Assembly (NCBI GenBank): GCA_964526635.1
Contig: CAZGLR010000151.1
Coordinates: 1 to 6,559, forward strand
From: CAZGLR01 sp964526635
Lineage (GTDB): Bacteria; Zixibacteria; MSB-5A5; GN15; JAAZOE01
Length of the DNA: 6,559 nucleotides
Direction of reading: 5' to 3'
The position numbers and the translations under genes were made by a program. The first letter of the stretch is position 1. Each line of letters starts with the position of its first letter. The notes below the pieces were generated by a model. The model was not told the origin of the DNA. It did not search any database and saw only the letters and a program-made list of their open reading frames with translations. Below, piece after piece: positions 1 to 6,540 of this stretch.

Positions 1-2129
1 CTTAGATGCGCCGTGGAGGCTCCTGTGGTTGCGATTATTTTGCGTTTTCTTGAAGCGTCGATGCCATCGGCATCGACACCGCCATAGAGTCGCCCGAGGT
101 ATTTCTTGGCCCAGCGGGCGGCCCAGCCGGTATCGTTGAGCTGGCGCTGCTGAAAATCGGCGAATTCTTGTGCGACTTCAGTCGGAGTCAACATAAACCG
201 GCGCAATTTAGTTCGTGCGAGCGGGCTCTTGAATTGCTTGACGCGGTCGATTATTTCGGACCATTTGTCGGTGCCGTTATAGGTCTCGAAAGGTGTTTGA
301 TTCTTTTTTACGTTCCTGTTTTCGGCAGCTTCGCAAATTGTTTTATTGAGAAAAGAATTATCGAGACTGCGGTGAAATGGTATGATATGTTCGACGTCGA
401 ACTGCGGATGATCACCGAGTAGATCGTGGAGTTTGAATCTTTTGCCGGTATAGGGGCAGGTCCATCCGCATTCTTGGGCAAGGACAACTTTCTGGATGTC
501 ATCCCGGCTGGGATTCTCGATACCATATTCCTCGATAATTTTTTTGGCCGCGTCGGCTCTTTCCTTTTCGTTCCGCCGCATTTTGAGGGCAGTGTCGAGT
601 CTCTTTTTGGCGGTTTGTTTGACCTGCCGGGCCAGTTCGATATGAATACTCTCCGGCTTGCCATATTTCTTTATCAGGGCATTGACCACATGCCGGAGTT
701 CGGTCAGGCTGCGCTCGACGATGGGATTGCGGAGGGTTGTAAAAACTTCTGTTACCGGCGGCAAGTGATCGATGGCACTGCCTTCATAACTCCATCGATC
801 CGGATAGCATTCTTTGATGGCGGTTTGCAAAGGGTCGCCATTTCGAAGATGCGGGAGTAATTTTTCTATCGCCCTGAGGGAAAAACGACAATAACCGGTC
901 TCAAGCGATTTTCGACTCAGTTTGTCGGCAACCTCTTCTGCAAGCCCCCAATGCTCGACCAATCGCCTTTTGAGGCCCGGATTCGATGTAATGCTTCGTA
1001 CATCGGTAATAAATTGATCCTGATCAGCATAGGACATCGCCGCCCAATTGTCCCTGCCGATAGTTTTTACAATGGCTGATAAGACTCTGTTTCCCGGCAA
1101 TTTGGTTTCGCCACCGCGTTCCAGATTGAATTTAGAAAATCGGGGCAGGCTCAGCAGTTTTCGTATTGAACCAAACGTTGCAGTACCATTTTCCATCAAA
1201 TAATCGATGAGCGCTTGTCGCTGTTCCGGGGAAAGCGGTGCCACTTCACCGGTGTCAGTATGCTCGATTTCCAGATTGTTCACCGCACAGAGCAGACGAT
1301 ATTCCTGGGCCAGCGGATGGTTCCATGCTACGCGGTGCCTGTTTTTTTCGAGTTCACATGGGCCGATACGATGTTTCTGGCTTTTGAGAGGCCGTTGATA
1401 GAAAATAGCCTCGCGAATCTCTTTTTTAGCCGATATTGTCAGCAAGTCGGGATAATAGCCTTGCTGGCACTCCCATAATTGCTCAAACTCGTTCTTGTAC
1501 ATTTCTCGGGAAGTATATCTTTGTCGCACGCGAATATCATCGGCGTTCAGTTTCGCGAAGTATTCCCCCAGTGTCCGGGCACCGATGGTTTGAATTTCGG
1601 ATTCCAATTCGCCAATACCGGTTTTGACTTTACCAAGATCTTTGGCGGCTTTATCGGATTCGTCAGCATCGGCGAGGCGGTTACTTTTGTATCCCCGTCG
1701 TTGTGCCAGATGATAGATAGCCCGCCCCAGCTCATGTGGTGTTAGTTGTTCATCAAGTCCCCTCAGGCGTAACTGATAGGGTGAAGTCTGGGCGGTATCG
1801 AGCGTTTTTAGAATCTCGTGCCGAGAATCGCTGCCGTTGTCATCTGATGGCGGCAGCATTGAGTGGCGTTGTAAAGTGGCAAAAAGTTTCGCTTTCCTTC
1901 TGCTGGTGCGTTCTATTAGTCGGCGATGTGATCGTGCTTCCCGCCGGGCCAGATTTCTCGATTCCCCTCGTGGATCTCGATCCGAGATATTTATACCGGC
2001 TTCGAAGACGCGGCAGCCAGCATCGAAGATGCCATTGGGCTTGTTTTTACTATCCAGCATGAGGCATGCCCAGCCGATGGAGTTTGTCCCGATATCCAGC
2101 CCCAGTCGATAATTTGCCTTTATCCCCAT
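1..2129 (-). CDS. cas9: Cas9 CRISPR RNA-guided endonuclease, N-terminal 709 residues (runs off left edge)
   Basis: RNA-guided DNA endonuclease of a type II CRISPR system; with crRNA and tracrRNA it cuts both strands of target DNA. The minus frame from the ATG at 2129-2127 is open for 709 codons without stop or frameshift. RuvC-I is residues 7-21 (LDIGTNSIGWA, catalytic D12). An arginine-rich bridge helix spans about 53-83, and the REC lobe runs about 84-455, with the compact-Cas9 signature HLAQRRGYKSNR at 140-151. RuvC-II is about 478-501 (IHIELAR, E498). The HNH domain is about 550-620 (VEHIIP, E580, H581, N604). The RuvC-III region begins (RQLNDTGWAARW), but the HHxxDA motif, WED and PAM-interacting domains are off the window. 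An in-frame TAA at 2150-2148 leaves ATG 2129 as the only upstream ATG; it is preceded by the Shine-Dalgarno-like AAGGGGA. D12 and H581 positions match about 1,000-1,100-residue type II-C enzymes; the subtype needs neighbouring cas genes. Confidence 0.96.
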   Translation of the reverse strand, partial: MGIKANYRLGLDIGTNSIGWACLMLDSKNKPNGIFDAGCRVFEAGINISDRDPRGESRNLARREARSHRRLIERTSRRKAKLFATLQRHSMLPPSDDNGSDSRHEILKTLDTAQTSPYQLRLRGLDEQLTPHELGRAIYHLAQRRGYKSNRLADADESDKAAKDLGKVKTGIGELESEIQTIGARTLGEYFAKLNADDIRVRQRYTSREMYKNEFEQLWECQQGYYPDLLTISAKKEIREAIFYQRPLKSQKHRIGPCELEKNRHRVAWNHPLAQEYRLLCAVNNLEIEHTDTGEVAPLSPEQRQALIDYLMENGTATFGSIRKLLSLPRFSKFNLERGGETKLPGNRVLSAIVKTIGRDNWAAMSYADQDQFITDVRSITSNPGLKRRLVEHWGLAEEVADKLSRKSLETGYCRFSLRAIEKLLPHLRNGDPLQTAIKECYPDRWSYEGSAIDHLPPVTEVFTTLRNPIVERSLTELRHVVNALIKKYGKPESIHIELARQVKQTAKKRLDTALKMRRNEKERADAAKKIIEEYGIENPSRDDIQKVVLAQECGWTCPYTGKRFKLHDLLGDHPQFDVEHIIPFHRSLDNSFLNKTICEAAENRNVKKNQTPFETYNGTDKWSEIIDRVKQFKSPLARTKLRRFMLTPTEVAQEFADFQQRQLNDTGWAARWAKKYLGRLYGGVDADGIDASRKRKIIATTGASTAHL

Positions 2130-2278
2130 ATTTCCCCTTGCATTATTTTACCGGACCGTGTATACTTTATTTGTATACTTGAGCGGCGGTTGTTTTTCAA
2201 TCTCCAGTAAAGACAATCGTCATGAAGTTTTCTATTCTGCGGAATAGGCTGGGCCCGTCCAGGCAACTGGGCGGGCAT
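2120..2278 (-). CDS. Possible 52-residue small ORF before cas9 (doubtful)
   Basis: An ATG at 2278 follows TTGGAGG with a 7-base spacer, a near-ideal ribosome binding site. It opens 52 codons and ends at a TAA (2122-2120) that overlaps the first codons of cas9 in another frame. The peptide is basic, with no signal peptide, membrane segment or motif I recognise (start MPAQLPGRAQPIP). It is antisense to the candidate tracrRNA and its first codons are the terminator stem, so it may be chance. If translated, its stop beyond the cas9 start could couple the two genes. I favour the RNA reading of this region. Confidence 0.15.
   Translation of the reverse strand: MPAQLPGRAQPIPQNRKLHDDCLYWRLKNNRRSSIQIKYTRSGKIMQGEIWG
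2138..2166 (+). promoter_or_regulatory. Putative promoter of the candidate tracrRNA
   Basis: The -35-like TTGCAT (2138-2143) is weak, matching only the TTG. After a 17-base spacer comes TATACT (2161-2166), five of six to the -10 consensus. The predicted start is near 2173, about 110 bases before the terminator. A second TATACT at 2174-2179 has no good -35 partner. Confidence 0.4.
2172..2200 (-). promoter_or_regulatory. Putative cas9 promoter
   Basis: On the minus strand TTGAAA (2200-2195) is followed after exactly 17 bases by TATACA (2177-2172). This gives a predicted start near 2165 and a leader of about 36 nt before the cas9 ATG. It overlaps the region of the rightward promoter, and both use copies of GTATAC (2160-2165 and 2173-2178). 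The -10 matches only four of six consensus bases, so this is a plausible but unproven sigma-70 promoter. Confidence 0.42.
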
Positions 2279-2284
2279 TTTATT
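2173..2284 (+). ncRNA. Candidate tracrRNA, divergent from cas9
   Basis: A tracrRNA pairs with the CRISPR repeat through its anti-repeat and anchors the guide in Cas9. The call rests on layout and folding, not on a match to a repeat. A promoter-like TTGCAT-N17-TATACT would start transcription near 2173. Segment 2189-2217 begins GTTGT and ends GACAAT, as anti-repeats do, and its ends can pair over 9 bp (2189-2197 with 2209-2217, two of them G-U). Next comes a 6-bp hairpin CTATTC/GAATAG at 2232-2247 with loop TGCG, in the nexus position; the known C. jejuni tracrRNA nexus loop also contains TGCGG (from memory). The transcript ends in a strong intrinsic terminator. About 112 nt is normal for a tracrRNA, and a position beside cas9 is common. 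It could instead be an unrelated small RNA or a leader element. Confidence 0.55.
2253..2284 (+). terminator. Intrinsic terminator ending the candidate tracrRNA
   Basis: A 10-bp GC-rich stem, GCCCGTCCAG (2253-2262) with CTGGGCGGGC (2267-2276), has one G-U pair and closes on a GCAA tetraloop. It is followed directly by ATTTTATT. The T-rich tail lies only on the plus-strand side, so it terminates rightward transcription and is not a terminator for lspA. There is no plus-strand protein gene to its left, so it implies a short plus-strand RNA. Confidence 0.75.
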
Positions 2285-2360
2285 GCCTCCAAGTTGTTAT
2301 AGTATTCCGGTGCAGTAAGATAATATATGCTATATGGTAAATCAATAACCCGATATGATT

Positions 2361-2369
2361 ATTATATCA
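2361..2369 (-). promoter_or_regulatory. Extended -10-like element downstream of lspA
   Basis: TGATATAAT on the minus strand matches an extended -10 (TGn followed by TATAAT) five bases beyond the lspA stop. No convincing -35 lies upstream. It could give a longer leftward transcript into cas9 of about 225 nt leader, but the stretch is AT-rich, so a chance match is likely. Confidence 0.2.
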
Positions 2370-2373
2370 CTTT

Positions 2374-2898
2374 TTAGGACGATTCATTGTCCGCCACTTC
2401 CTCGTTATGAGGCTCGTGGTGGGAGAAAAAGTAGATTGAAATAATCGTCGCAATAATGCCCACTGACACGCCCATGTCGGCGATATTGAAAATCGGCCAG
2501 CGTTCCATGTGATAGCCGAGGATACTGATATCAGGGAACTCACAATCAATAAAATCGACCACTTCACCGAAACGGAAACGATCGATAATATTGCCCAAGG
2601 CGCCGCCGGCAACAAACGACAACGGTATTGAGATATACATGGTGTGGCGATGTCTAAAGATATAGTAAAGCAGAAAAATGAATATCAAGAGGGCCATGGT
2701 CTGATAATAGATCGGGCTGCCGAGATTGATACTGAACGCACCGCCGGGGTTGAAGACGAGCGTCCAGCGAAGGTAATCGCCTATAACCGGCACCGGCTGA
2801 CCATATTCAAGATTGTCCAGCGCGATCTGTTTGGTGATTTGATCGGCGAGAACCGTTGCGAAAACAATAAGCGGCAGTATCCAGAGTGATTTCTTCAA
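2374..2898 (-). CDS. lspA: Lipoprotein signal peptidase (signal peptidase II)
   Basis: Inner-membrane aspartic protease that removes the signal peptide from diacylglyceryl-modified prolipoproteins. From a TTG start it has 174 residues, a normal length. Four membrane segments are visible at about 5-22, 64-81, 89-106 and 143-158. Family motifs are the D19-Q-I-T-K stretch in TM1, FNPGGAFS at 49-56, GNIIDR at 102-107, VVDFID with catalytic D115, and FNIAD with catalytic D141. The loop between the two aspartates (26 residues apart) is longer than in E. coli LspA. I chose the TTG at 2898-2896 because its first three bases overlap the TGA of the preceding gene (shared TTGA), suggesting translational coupling. 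An in-frame GTG 14 codons earlier is the alternative. The frame stays open upstream to an ATG at 3009, but that would overlap the neighbour's zinc finger. No clear terminator follows. Confidence 0.95.
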   Translation of the reverse strand: MKKSLWILPLIVFATVLADQITKQIALDNLEYGQPVPVIGDYLRWTLVFNPGGAFSINLGSPIYYQTMALLIFIFLLYYIFRHRHTMYISIPLSFVAGGALGNIIDRFRFGEVVDFIDCEFPDISILGYHMERWPIFNIADMGVSVGIIATIISIYFFSHHEPHNEEVADNESS

Positions 2899-3278
2899 CG
2901 GTTGCGGGCCTTTTTCTTTTCCTCTGCTTCCTTGCACTGGATACACAGGCGGGCATGGGGGACCGCGCTCAGTCGCGGGGCGGAGATATTGCCGCCGCAG
3001 ATGTGGCATTTGCCAAAGGTGCCGTCCTGTATCCGTCGCAGGGCTTCGTCGATATGGTATAACAGCCGGCCGGATTTAGAGGCCAGCATATACTTTTTTT
3101 CGCGCTCCTGGGCGTCGGTACCCAGATCGGCCATGTGATAGGTATGCGATGACAACTCGCCGGTTGCTTCGCGCATGGTCTGCGCGGCATCTTCCTTTAC
3201 CTCGTCGATATTATCGATCAACTCTTTGCGCTTGGCTCTCAGCAGTTTTTCATAGCGCGCCAAATCGGTTTTTCGCAC
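2895..3278 (-). CDS. DksA/TraR-family C4 zinc-finger protein
   Basis: 127 residues. Family members bind in the secondary channel of RNA polymerase and modulate initiation, classically with ppGpp; the exact role here is inferred. An N-terminal helical hairpin (about 5-85) carries the tip sequence ADLGTDAQERE at 50-60, where DksA has its acidic DxxDxA tip. The C-terminal zinc finger follows the usual FGKC pattern: C91-H-I-C94 and C112-I-Q-C115, with RLSAVPHARLC between. The start is GTG (3278-3276), preceded by a strong GGAGGAGG Shine-Dalgarno sequence. It lies 17 bases after the ileS stop and overlaps the lspA start by three bases, so it is the middle gene of the operon. The two tip aspartates, D51 and D55, are four apart rather than three as in E. 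coli DksA, which favours a DksA-like paralogue (YteA-like) over true DksA. I therefore give no symbol. Confidence 0.9.
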   Translation of the reverse strand: MRKTDLARYEKLLRAKRKELIDNIDEVKEDAAQTMREATGELSSHTYHMADLGTDAQEREKKYMLASKSGRLLYHIDEALRRIQDGTFGKCHICGGNISAPRLSAVPHARLCIQCKEAEEKKKARNR

Positions 3279-3296
3279 AAACCCTCCTCCCGATCC

Positions 3297-6200
3297 TCAG
3301 ACGCGATCGACGGCAATCACGGCCTTTTGGCCATTGATCGACCATTCCGTAGCCTGCGGTGTGCCGTCAACAGCATCGAGCTCCGACTGCTCCAACGAGT
3401 CAGCCAGAGTTTCGGTACAGATATGATCGCGGAAACGGCTGACCGCAGCGGCCAGCGGATCATCCGCGAACAGTTTAATGATAATCCGATCGGTAACCTC
3501 GAAGCCGGAAGTTTTGCGCATATTCTGAACCTTGTTGACGACCTCGCGCGCAAAGCCTTCGTCTATCAATTCCGGCGACAGCGTGGTCTCCAGAGCAACG
3601 GTAACGCCGCCCTCGGCCTCCACGCCATAACCCTCGTGTTCTTCCCTGAGAATCTCAACATCACCATCTTCAAGCGTCGCAGTCTGCCCCTCGACGGCAA
3701 GCTCGAACGATTTATCTGCAATAAACGTCTTTATTTCTTCCGATGTCCAGCCGGTTATGGCGGCAGCGGCTTTGTTCACATGTTTGCCGAATTTCGGCCC
3801 CAGTTTGGCAAAGACCGGTTTGGTTTTGTATTCCATGAATGCAGAAGCACTGTCGACAAATTCAACACGCTTCACATTCAATTCGCGGAGGATAATATCT
3901 TCCACCTCGGAACGGAGTTTCGGCCCGGTATCGGCTACGATCACCAGGCGTGGCAACGGCTGCCGGACTTTGAGGTTTTTGCGTTTCCGGGCGGCCAGGG
4001 CCAGCGAGACGATTTTCTTGACCAGGGCCATTTCTTCTTCAAGATGGCTGTCGATCGCGCTGTCCTCACAGGTCGGGAATCGGCTTAAATGAACTGATTC
4101 AGGCGAGTTTTCATCGGTATTACCGCGCAACTGACGATACACGAAGTCGCTGAAAAACGGCGCAATCGGCGCCATCAGTTTACATACGCCGACAAGGACT
4201 TCGTATAGTCGCAGATAGACGAGATATTTGTCGGGATCATCGCCGGAGCCGTAGAAACGGGAACGATTCAGCCGGATGTACCAGTTCGAGAGATCATCGA
4301 TAACAAATTCCTGAATCAATCGAGTTGCCCGCGTGAGGTTGTATCCCTCCATCGCTTCGAACACACGGCCAATCAGTGTATTGTAGCGCGACTGCAGCCA
4401 GGTATCGATCAGGGTATTGTTGCCGGCCCGATCGCGAAGNNNNNNNNNNGGTGTATTGAGCCGTGCTTGGCGGCCGCCTGGTCGGCGACATTATCGATAT
4501 TTGCATACAGGGCCCAGAAGGCGTAGCAGTTCTTGAAGGTATCAAAAAATTTACGCTGGACGATCGCCACACCCTTGGGATCGAATTTGAGCGAAATCCA
4601 TGGATGCGAGGTCGAGATCATGTACCAGCGGACAGCATCCGCTCCGTATTTGTCGACCATGTCAAAGGGACTGATGACATTGCCGATATGCTTGGACATT
4701 TTCTTGCTGTAGGCATCGACGACAAATTCGATCACGATGCAATTCTTAAAGCAGGGCTCGCCATGGTACATGGTCGAAATCGCCAGCAGGGAGTAGAACC
4801 ATCCTCGGGTCTGGTCGATTGCCTCGGAGATAAACTCGGCCGGGTACAATTCCGTTTCGAATCGATCCTTGTTCTCGAAAGGATAATGCCACTGGGCAAA
4901 CGGCATTGCACCGGAATCGAACCAGACGTCGATAACCTCCGGTACGCGCTCCATCTCGCCGCCGCACTCGCAGCGCAGTTTGACGTCATCGATATGCGGT
5001 TTGTGCAGATCGATATCTTTGGGAACGTCGATGCCATCGGCATACAACTGCTCGACCGAGCCGACCGCTTTCTGCTTTTCGCAGGAAGGACATATCCAGA
5101 TCGGCAATGGCGTCCCCCAGAACCGTTCACGGGAAATCGCCCAGTCGACATTGTTTTCGAGCCATTCACCAAAGCGGCCATCGCGGATTTCCGGCGGATA
5201 CCAGTTTATCTTGCGATTGTTTTCCAGCAGCTTGTCTTTGAACTGGGTGGTGCGGATATACCACGATCTCCGTGCGATATACACCAGCGGCGTATCGCAG
5301 CGCCAGCAGAACGGATAATTATGGACATATTTTTCAGAGCGGAAGAGTAATCCGCGCTTTTTCAGATCGGCGATAATTTCCGGGTCGGCGTCTTTAATCC
5401 ATTTGCCGGCCAGCCAACCGGTATCTTCTTTAAACACGCCGGTTTCATGGATTGCCTGCAGCACCGGCAGACCATATTTCTGCCCGATAACATAGTCATC
5501 GGCGCCGAATCCGGGCGCGACATGAACGATCCCGGTGCCGTCTTCCATCGTGACAAAATCACCATAGATAGCAAAATAGGCGTCATCGCTTTGCTCTTTG
5601 AAGGTATCGAACAATGGCTCATATTTGGTGCGCTCGAATTCGATGCCTTTCTTGCGCTCTAAAATCCTGAAGTCACCCTCGAGGACCTTATTGGCCAGGG
5701 CCTCGGCCAGTACCAGCTTTTCATCGTTGTATGCGACTTTGACATAGGTTTCATCGGGATGGAAACAGATAGCGGCATTTGACGGCAGTGTCCATGGTGT
5801 TGTGGTCCAGACCAGGAATGAATAGTCAGCATCGCGGGCCTTCATCCGTACATATACCGAGGGATCGGAGACTTCGTTATAGGCCTGAGATACCTCATGC
5901 GAGGAAAGAGTTGTCTCACAGCGCGGGCAAAACGGCACTGTCTTGAAGCCCTGATAGATCAGGTCGCGGTTGAAGAAATTCGCCAGGATATGCCAGACCG
6001 ACTCGATATAGTAGTTTTCAAGCGTGATGTAGGCCTTATCCAGATCCAGCCAGTACCCGATACGCCGGGTTATTTCATCCCAGTCTTTTTTGTAGGTAAA
6101 GACTGATTCGCGGCATTTCTGGTTAAACTCGGCGATGCCATATTTGGCTACATCGTGCTTGGAATGCAGATTGAGTCGTTTTTCAACCTCGACCTCAACC

Positions 6201-6475
6201 GGGAGGCCGTGGGTATCCCATCCGCCTTTGCGATCGACGCGGAAGCCCCGCATGGTCTTGTAGCGGCAGACCAGATCTTTGATCGTCCTGCTGATCACAT
6301 GATGAATGCCGGGCTTGCCGTTGGCCGTCGGCGGACCCTCGAAGAAAATATATGGCTCAGCGTCGGCAGCCTGCTCGATTGACTTCAGGAAGACTCGGTT
6401 ATCGTCCCAGAATTTAAGAACCTGTGTCTCAAGTTCAGTCCAGTTGACGATGCCTTTGAGCTGGTCAAATTTCAT
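3297..6475 (-). CDS. ileS: Isoleucyl-tRNA synthetase, type 2, with GIHH in place of HIGH (interrupted by N gap)
   Basis: Cytoplasmic class I synthetase that charges tRNA-Ile and edits valine. About 1,055 residues are visible, usual for type-2 enzymes. In order: the class I signature, here GIHH at 56-59 instead of HxGH; GWDTHGLPVE after it; the CP1 editing domain with TTTPWTLPSN at 224-233 and DGTGIVHVAPGFGADDY at 312-328; a zinc knuckle C462/C465/C502/C504; KMSKH at 592-596 (usually KMSKS); then an anticodon-binding domain and a eukaryote-like C-terminal domain containing LIDEGFAREVVNKVQNMRK. ATG 6475 follows an in-frame TAG at 6484-6482, so no upstream start is possible. The ribosome site is weak (AGGGG about 12 bases away). 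The frame changes across the N run at 4440-4449. Both sides are clearly ileS, so the gap has the wrong size and the gene need not be broken. First gene of an operon with the DksA-like gene and lspA. Confidence 0.97.
4440..4449. other. Assembly gap (10 N) inside ileS
   Basis: Ten N bases. The reading frame to the right needs two more bases to finish a codon, and a full codon begins at 4439 on the left. The true missing length must therefore be 2 plus a multiple of 3, which 10 is not, so the run is a placeholder. The missing part lies between KHGSIH and LRDRAGNNTLIDTW, just before the anticodon-binding domain. Automated callers will split ileS in two here. Confidence 0.95.
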
Positions 6476-6511
6476 TGTCGTCTACGCCCCTATATTCGAT
6501 TCAAACTAAAT

Positions 6512-6540
6512 ATATTAGCCAAAATACGGGTTCAAGTAAA
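6512..6540 (-). promoter_or_regulatory. Putative promoter of the ileS operon
   Basis: On the minus strand TTTACT (6540-6535) and TAATAT (6517-6512) are separated by exactly 17 bases, each four of six to consensus. The predicted start near 6505 gives a leader of only about 30 nt, too short for a T-box. The window ends at 6559, so other upstream promoters cannot be excluded. Confidence 0.4.

Noticed and set aside
56..73. An 18-base exact repeat, CGTCGATGCCATCGGCAT, at 56-73 and again at 5026-5043
   Set aside because: Both copies lie in frame in minus-strand genes and encode the same short peptide Ala-Asp-Gly-Ile-Asp (Cas9 and IleRS). Two isolated copies in coding sequence are best explained by chance plus codon bias, not by a mobile repeat.
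168..860. Plus-strand open frames of 84 and 144 codons in the left part
   Set aside because: They are antisense to the Cas9 HNH and RuvC-II coding sequence and have no family signature.
1..2129. An IscB-like or transposon-encoded RuvC/HNH nuclease instead of Cas9
   Set aside because: About 370 residues of REC lobe lie between the bridge helix and RuvC-II, and 709 residues pass before RuvC-III. IscB proteins are much shorter and lack this lobe.
2253..2276. The GC-rich stem as a terminator for lspA
   Set aside because: On the minus strand the stem is followed by CCAGCCTATTCC, with no T-run; the T-rich tail is only on the plus-strand side.
2130..2373. A CRISPR array in the intergenic region
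   Set aside because: No unit of 25-40 bases recurs at regular spacing; only a single anti-repeat-like segment is present.
3327..5350. Long plus-strand open frames of 253 and 295 codons at 3327-4088 and 4463-5350
   Set aside because: They lie opposite ileS, whose motifs are unmistakable, and encode no recognisable domains. They are antisense shadows caused by codon bias.
3297..6475. ileS as a pseudogene
   Set aside because: The only break coincides with the N gap, and each side is intact with all key motifs. A mis-sized gap explains it.
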